NCBI GenBank assembly: GCA_963995525.1
Contig: OZ023213.1
Span: forward strand, 47,755,078 to 47,819,077
Direction: 5' to 3'
Source: Escarpia spicata
Taxonomy: Eukaryota > Annelida > Polychaeta > Sabellida > Siboglinidae
Length of the DNA: 64,000 bases
Shown here piece by piece: positions 61,081 to 64,000 of the stretch (its first letter is position 1; every line of letters starts with the position of its first letter). Under the pieces are notes generated by a model. That model ran no database searches and was not told the DNA's origin. It was given only the letters and a program-made list of their open reading frames with translations. The position numbers were made by a program, and so were the translations under genes.

Positions 61081-61480
61081 TGTAACTTCATGTCCTCTAG
61101 TCCTTCTATCTTTCTTAACTGAGAAAAAAATATTTCTATCAATATTTTCATAACCATTCATTATTTTAAACACTTCTATCTGATCTCCTCTCAATCTCCT
61201 GTTCTCTAGTGTTGTTAAAGCGGTACGCTAATTTGTTCTACAATTTTCAATAGAAGTTTGGGCGGAATCCCATCCACTCCAGGTAATTTATTATCCTTCA
61301 TAGCCCTTATTTTCTTACCTACCAATTCCATGTTGAGATGGGTTTGTCAATTAACTGTCCTAAATAATCTGAATCTGCCCCCTTGAACTTAGCCTCTGGT
61401 ACTGGTAGTGAATTAATATCTTCCCTGGTAGACCCTGAACTAAAATACTCATTCAGGTCTTCTGCCATTAAGAATGCCTC
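61060..61480 (-). pseudogene. CR1/L2-like LINE ORF2 remnants (RT start and C-terminus)
   Basis: Reading the - strand: LVGKKIRAMKDNKLPGVDGI and PPKLLLKIVEQIS (61330-61230), the first RT block; then directly ERRRLRGDQIEVFKIMNGYE and RRTRGHEVTL (61210-61085), normally the C-terminus of the same protein. Most of the reverse transcriptase is therefore deleted between them, at about 61215. Confidence 0.8.
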
Positions 61481-61483
61481 AGA

Positions 61484-61747
61484 TCACAATTCGGCATCTG
61501 ATATATCAGTGGTGGTCCATGATTCGGTTATACGTATTATGTGAGGGTCAATATCTTCTACCATAATGTTTAGTTCATTTCTTTTGTTTACTATACTCCT
61601 TGCATTTAAACAAACACATTTATATCCAGCTTCATAAGAGTTTCCCAGACTGTTCTTTGCTAATTTATTTATACTGTCTTTATCTGTGCCTCCAGTTTCA
61701 GGCTTCTCTGTGAGTCCCCCCTGCGAATCTAGTTTAAATAGATGCAC
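61484..61747 (-). pseudogene. CR1/L2-like LINE ORF2 start (endonuclease N-terminus)
   Basis: CVCLNARSIVNKRNELNIMV, EDIDPHII, ITESWTT.DISDAEL: the first endonuclease motifs (N in LNARS, E in TESW) are present. The endonuclease breaks off after SDAEL, and the next recognisable residues belong to a later part (YFSSGSTRED..SLPVPEAKF), so most of the endonuclease is deleted. Confidence 0.8.
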
Positions 61748-62430
61748 GCTGTCCCATTTTCGACAGATCGCAGCAGATTCTCTGAGAAAACTGTTGCCCC
61801 CTTTCCACTAAGATGGAGACCATCTCTCATGTTCATATCTTCCCTCGCAACAAAGTATCCCCATAAATCTGTGAATCCCACCCCCTCTTCTTCACACATC
61901 TGCTCAACGTGTGCGTTGATCGCCATCCTCTTGCAGTTTCTGTACGTTTCCCCCCTTCCTCCCATTACTGGCAAAATTCCTGAGAGAATAATCTGTTCAA
62001 CTTGTGTCTTCTTTAGCTTCCTCACTAACTGTCTATACGTGTGTACTATCCCAGTTGTTCCCTCCCTGTCTGCATTATTTGTTCCTTCGTGTGCTAGTAT
62101 AGACACTCCCTTGCCATGTCCTAATACCTTCTCTACCCTGTCAGTCACATGTTCAATCCTAGCCACCGGTAGACAAACAACGACATCCCTCCCCTCGCTT
62201 AGTGTCTTATCCGTCTTTCTCATAATGGAGTCGCCCATAAACACCTTCTCTTTCCTCATTGTCCCCTCAATCACTGCCCCAGAGTAGCATCTTCTCCGGT
62301 TTGCATATGTCTGGTTGTTGTCTTTTTCCCCTGCCGTCTTCTCTCCTGTCACTTTCTCTTCCGATCCATTCTTTCCTGTCGCTTTTTCTCTTGTCACCTT
62401 TCCTCCTGTCATCGTCCGTTTTATTGACAT
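61729..62430 (-). pseudogene. CR1/L2-like LINE ORF1 with SGNH esterase domain
   Basis: 233 aa open from 62430. N-terminal third is low-complexity Lys/Glu/Thr repeats (GEKVTGEK types). Esterase blocks: FMGDSIMRKTD (GDS, catalytic Ser), VSILAHEGTNNADREGTT (block III GTNN), GILPVMGGRGETYRN, GFTDLWGYFV and DGLHLSGKGA (catalytic Asp and His). This esterase-type ORF1 is known in CR1/L2-group LINEs. The frame is intact and keeps the catalytic residues, but ORF2 downstream is deleted, so the element is not autonomous. Upstream to 62752 another open - frame continues the low-complexity part (62267-62752). Confidence 0.85.
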
Positions 62431-63189
62431 TTCCTCTCACTTCCTTTCGTCCCTTCATCTTTCCTCCCATCTCATTTTCTTCTCTTCTCTCCCGTCCCAT
62501 CATCCCTCCCTCCTTCTCTACCGTCACTTTTCCCCCTGTCACCTTCACGCTTCTCACGTTTTCTGTCGTCGAGTTTCCTATTTCTATCTCTCCAATCATC
62601 TTCCCTCCTCTCAATCTCCTTTCCTCAGTCTTCTTGCCACTACTGTTCTCCTTCAGTCTTGCAGTTTTACCACCTCTTTCCCTGTCGTTTCTCTCCATTC
62701 CACCTGCCTCCTTGCTAATTTCCATCTCTATCCCCTTCACAATATATGTCAACCTAACTATCTCCTTCTACAGACACTCCACCTTCCAACACCCCATTCA
62801 CTGAAAGAGGAATCCTTCCTCCTTGGTTTCTGCCCATGACTTCCCACAGCAGGACAATGCGAAATCCACTCAGCTGTGGCAGTGATCGCACACCAAGTGT
62901 CGCTTTGCCTTGACTTACCGCTTGCAAGGCGCCATATCACTATCATAATTTATTTAATAACTTAACTAACTTAGTCTTTATAAAGACTGTTTCCTGTGTA
63001 CTACAGCACACTTAATGTTACATATTTTAATTACATAGCTGCCTATCTATCCTATCACGAACGCTAACATTACCGGTAGTGTGTGTGTGACCTAATTTAA
63101 ATACAATCAATTACGTTATGTTAGACTGCTTTATTTATCCAGGTTATGCCGCGCCCTAGCGAATACGTGGGACAGTAGCTACATAAACA

Positions 63190-63800
63190 ATTTAAAGTTC
63201 GCCCGACTATCGCCCTTGCTTAATTTTAATTTAATCTTCCTAGCACGCACTCTATGCGCTCAACGTGACAGCACATGTGTGTCCATTCCCGTCGGCAGAG
63301 ATTCCTTGACGTGCGGTCAGAACACTGGACCAGGCCTAAAGGATCGCACTTCTTCCAATACATTATATGCCTGTTCACAACACATATTTTCCTACTTTGA
63401 AGTCTGCGCATTGTGCTTAATCGTGTTTCCCTTCGAAGTCCGGGGTGAGGCTGGTGTTGACAATGGTTTTCGGTTGTCGATGTATGTCTTTCTTTCTCTT
63501 CTTCCCCCATTCATTCTGTGTCACTGTTATTTCCGCCATCCACCTTCACTTATATAAATCCACAATCTCCTCCCGTTCTCGACTCCCCTCCCAATCCTGC
63601 CAAGCTCTTTCTTCAAACTATCCTCCTATCTCGGTTGTGGAGTTCCGCTTTGCCGTAGTTAATTTAAATTATCTTCGCGCGTGCCTGATAACCTATATTA
63701 ATCATACCTGACCATTTATAATCGAGCTATGGTATGTATGCGTGAGTGCGTGTGTGTATGTATGTACGTACCTATGTACGTGGGTACGTACGCCTGCACG
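63190..63800 (+). repeat. Duplicated segment, partner of 37640-38220
   Basis: Aligned to 37640-38220 over about 550 bp in the same orientation. The end has GTATGTACGTAC runs. By analogy with 38 kb, the region just beyond could hold another chitin-binding copy; none is visible before the window ends. Confidence 0.8.
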
Positions 63801-63915
63801 TATGTATGTTGATATAAATTATGTTAGCGTTTTCCTCCAAGACGGTTTGTACCTTCCGGCCAAAACATTCAGTGGTTCACTTGCGAATTCCCCGTTGGTA
63901 TTTTACTAGTTTTAG

Positions 63916-64000
63916 GCAGTGGTGGTATGTAACGAAGTACAAATACTTCATAACAATAATAAAAATGTTGAAGTAACGAAGTACAATTTTAATAAAGTAC
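63916..64000 (+). mobile_element. Left end of a hAT-like MITE, cut by the window edge
   Basis: CAGTGGTGGTATGTAACGAA then GTAC/AAGTAC words as in the element at 8707-9174. Only the first 85 bases are inside the window. Confidence 0.5.

Noticed and set aside
62259..62804. 181-aa + strand Ser/Pro/Phe-rich open frame
   Set aside because: Antisense to the Lys/Glu/Thr low-complexity N-terminus of the LINE ORF1 on the - strand.

Overview
This is nuclear DNA from a metazoan, most likely a marine invertebrate. The evidence is spliced genes with GT-AG introns, AATAAA polyadenylation signals, long dinucleotide microsatellites, tRNA-derived SINEs, and a wide mix of animal transposons: RTE-like and CR1/L2-like LINEs, an Ngaro/DIRS-like tyrosine-recombinase retroelement, a Ty3/Gypsy gag, a Helitron, a Mutator-like transposase, an Academ-like element and several MITEs. 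No conserved multi-exon housekeeping gene is complete here. I cannot fix the phylum from sequence alone; a mollusc or other lophotrochozoan, or a basal deuterostome, would all fit. By eye the DNA is AT-rich and dominated by repeats.

The best-supported host genes are a small family of secreted proteins with two chitin-binding (peritrophin-A / CBM14-type) domains. There are three copies. Copy A is on the + strand at the left edge, with its first exons outside the window. Copy B is on the - strand at 31.5-34.3 kb and is intact, predicting 159 aa. Copy C is on the - strand at 38.4-40.6 kb and is a pseudogene with two in-frame stops and a lost splice donor. B shows the whole gene: a TATA/CRE/CCAAT promoter, a non-coding first exon, a signal-peptide exon, one exon per chitin-binding domain, and a 3' UTR exon. 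The same kinds of simple repeat sit at matching places in the introns of A and B. A duplicated flank at 37.6-38.2 kb and 63.2-63.8 kb hints at another copy beyond the right edge.

Layout: 0-1.85 kb gene A; 2.4-3.5 kb dispersed repeats; 3.6-9.2 kb mostly non-coding with a SINE, a (CT)n tract and two MITEs; 9.2-11.6 kb one clathrin-heavy-chain-like exon followed by two blocks of a 55-bp minisatellite made from its exon/intron boundary; 13.6 kb a perfect hairpin; 14.7-22.4 kb a dispersed repeat family surrounding a broken Mutator-like transposase gene (17.6-20.2 kb) that carries twelve 76-bp tandem copies; 22.7-23.8 kb Helitron remnant; 23.9-25.1 kb RTE-like LINE remnant (-); 25.1-25.7 kb Gypsy gag remnant (-); 26.3-30.05 kb Ngaro-like element; 31.5-34.3 kb gene B; 34.9-37.3 kb SINE and dispersed repeats; 38.4-40.6 kb pseudogene C; 41.3-41.7 kb LINE scrap; 42.05-43.4 kb a 72-bp minisatellite open on both strands; 44.4-45.8 kb SINEs; 46.4-49.3 kb Academ-like element with an XPG/FEN-like nuclease gene and terminal inverted repeats; 49.8-50.05 kb MITE; 50.5-52.1 kb SINEs; 52.5-56.1 kb RTE-like LINE with duplicated 5' monomers; 56.2-57.3 kb SINE piece and an L2/CR1-like LINE fragment; 58.4-60.1 kb third copy of a dispersed block; 60.3-61.1 kb dispersed repeat; 61.06-62.85 kb CR1/L2-like LINE with an esterase-type ORF1; 63.2-63.8 kb duplicated flank; 63.9 kb to the end, the start of a hAT-like MITE.

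Every mobile element examined carries stops, frameshifts or deletions, so the region looks like an old, non-autonomous repeat accumulation around a recently duplicating secreted-protein family.
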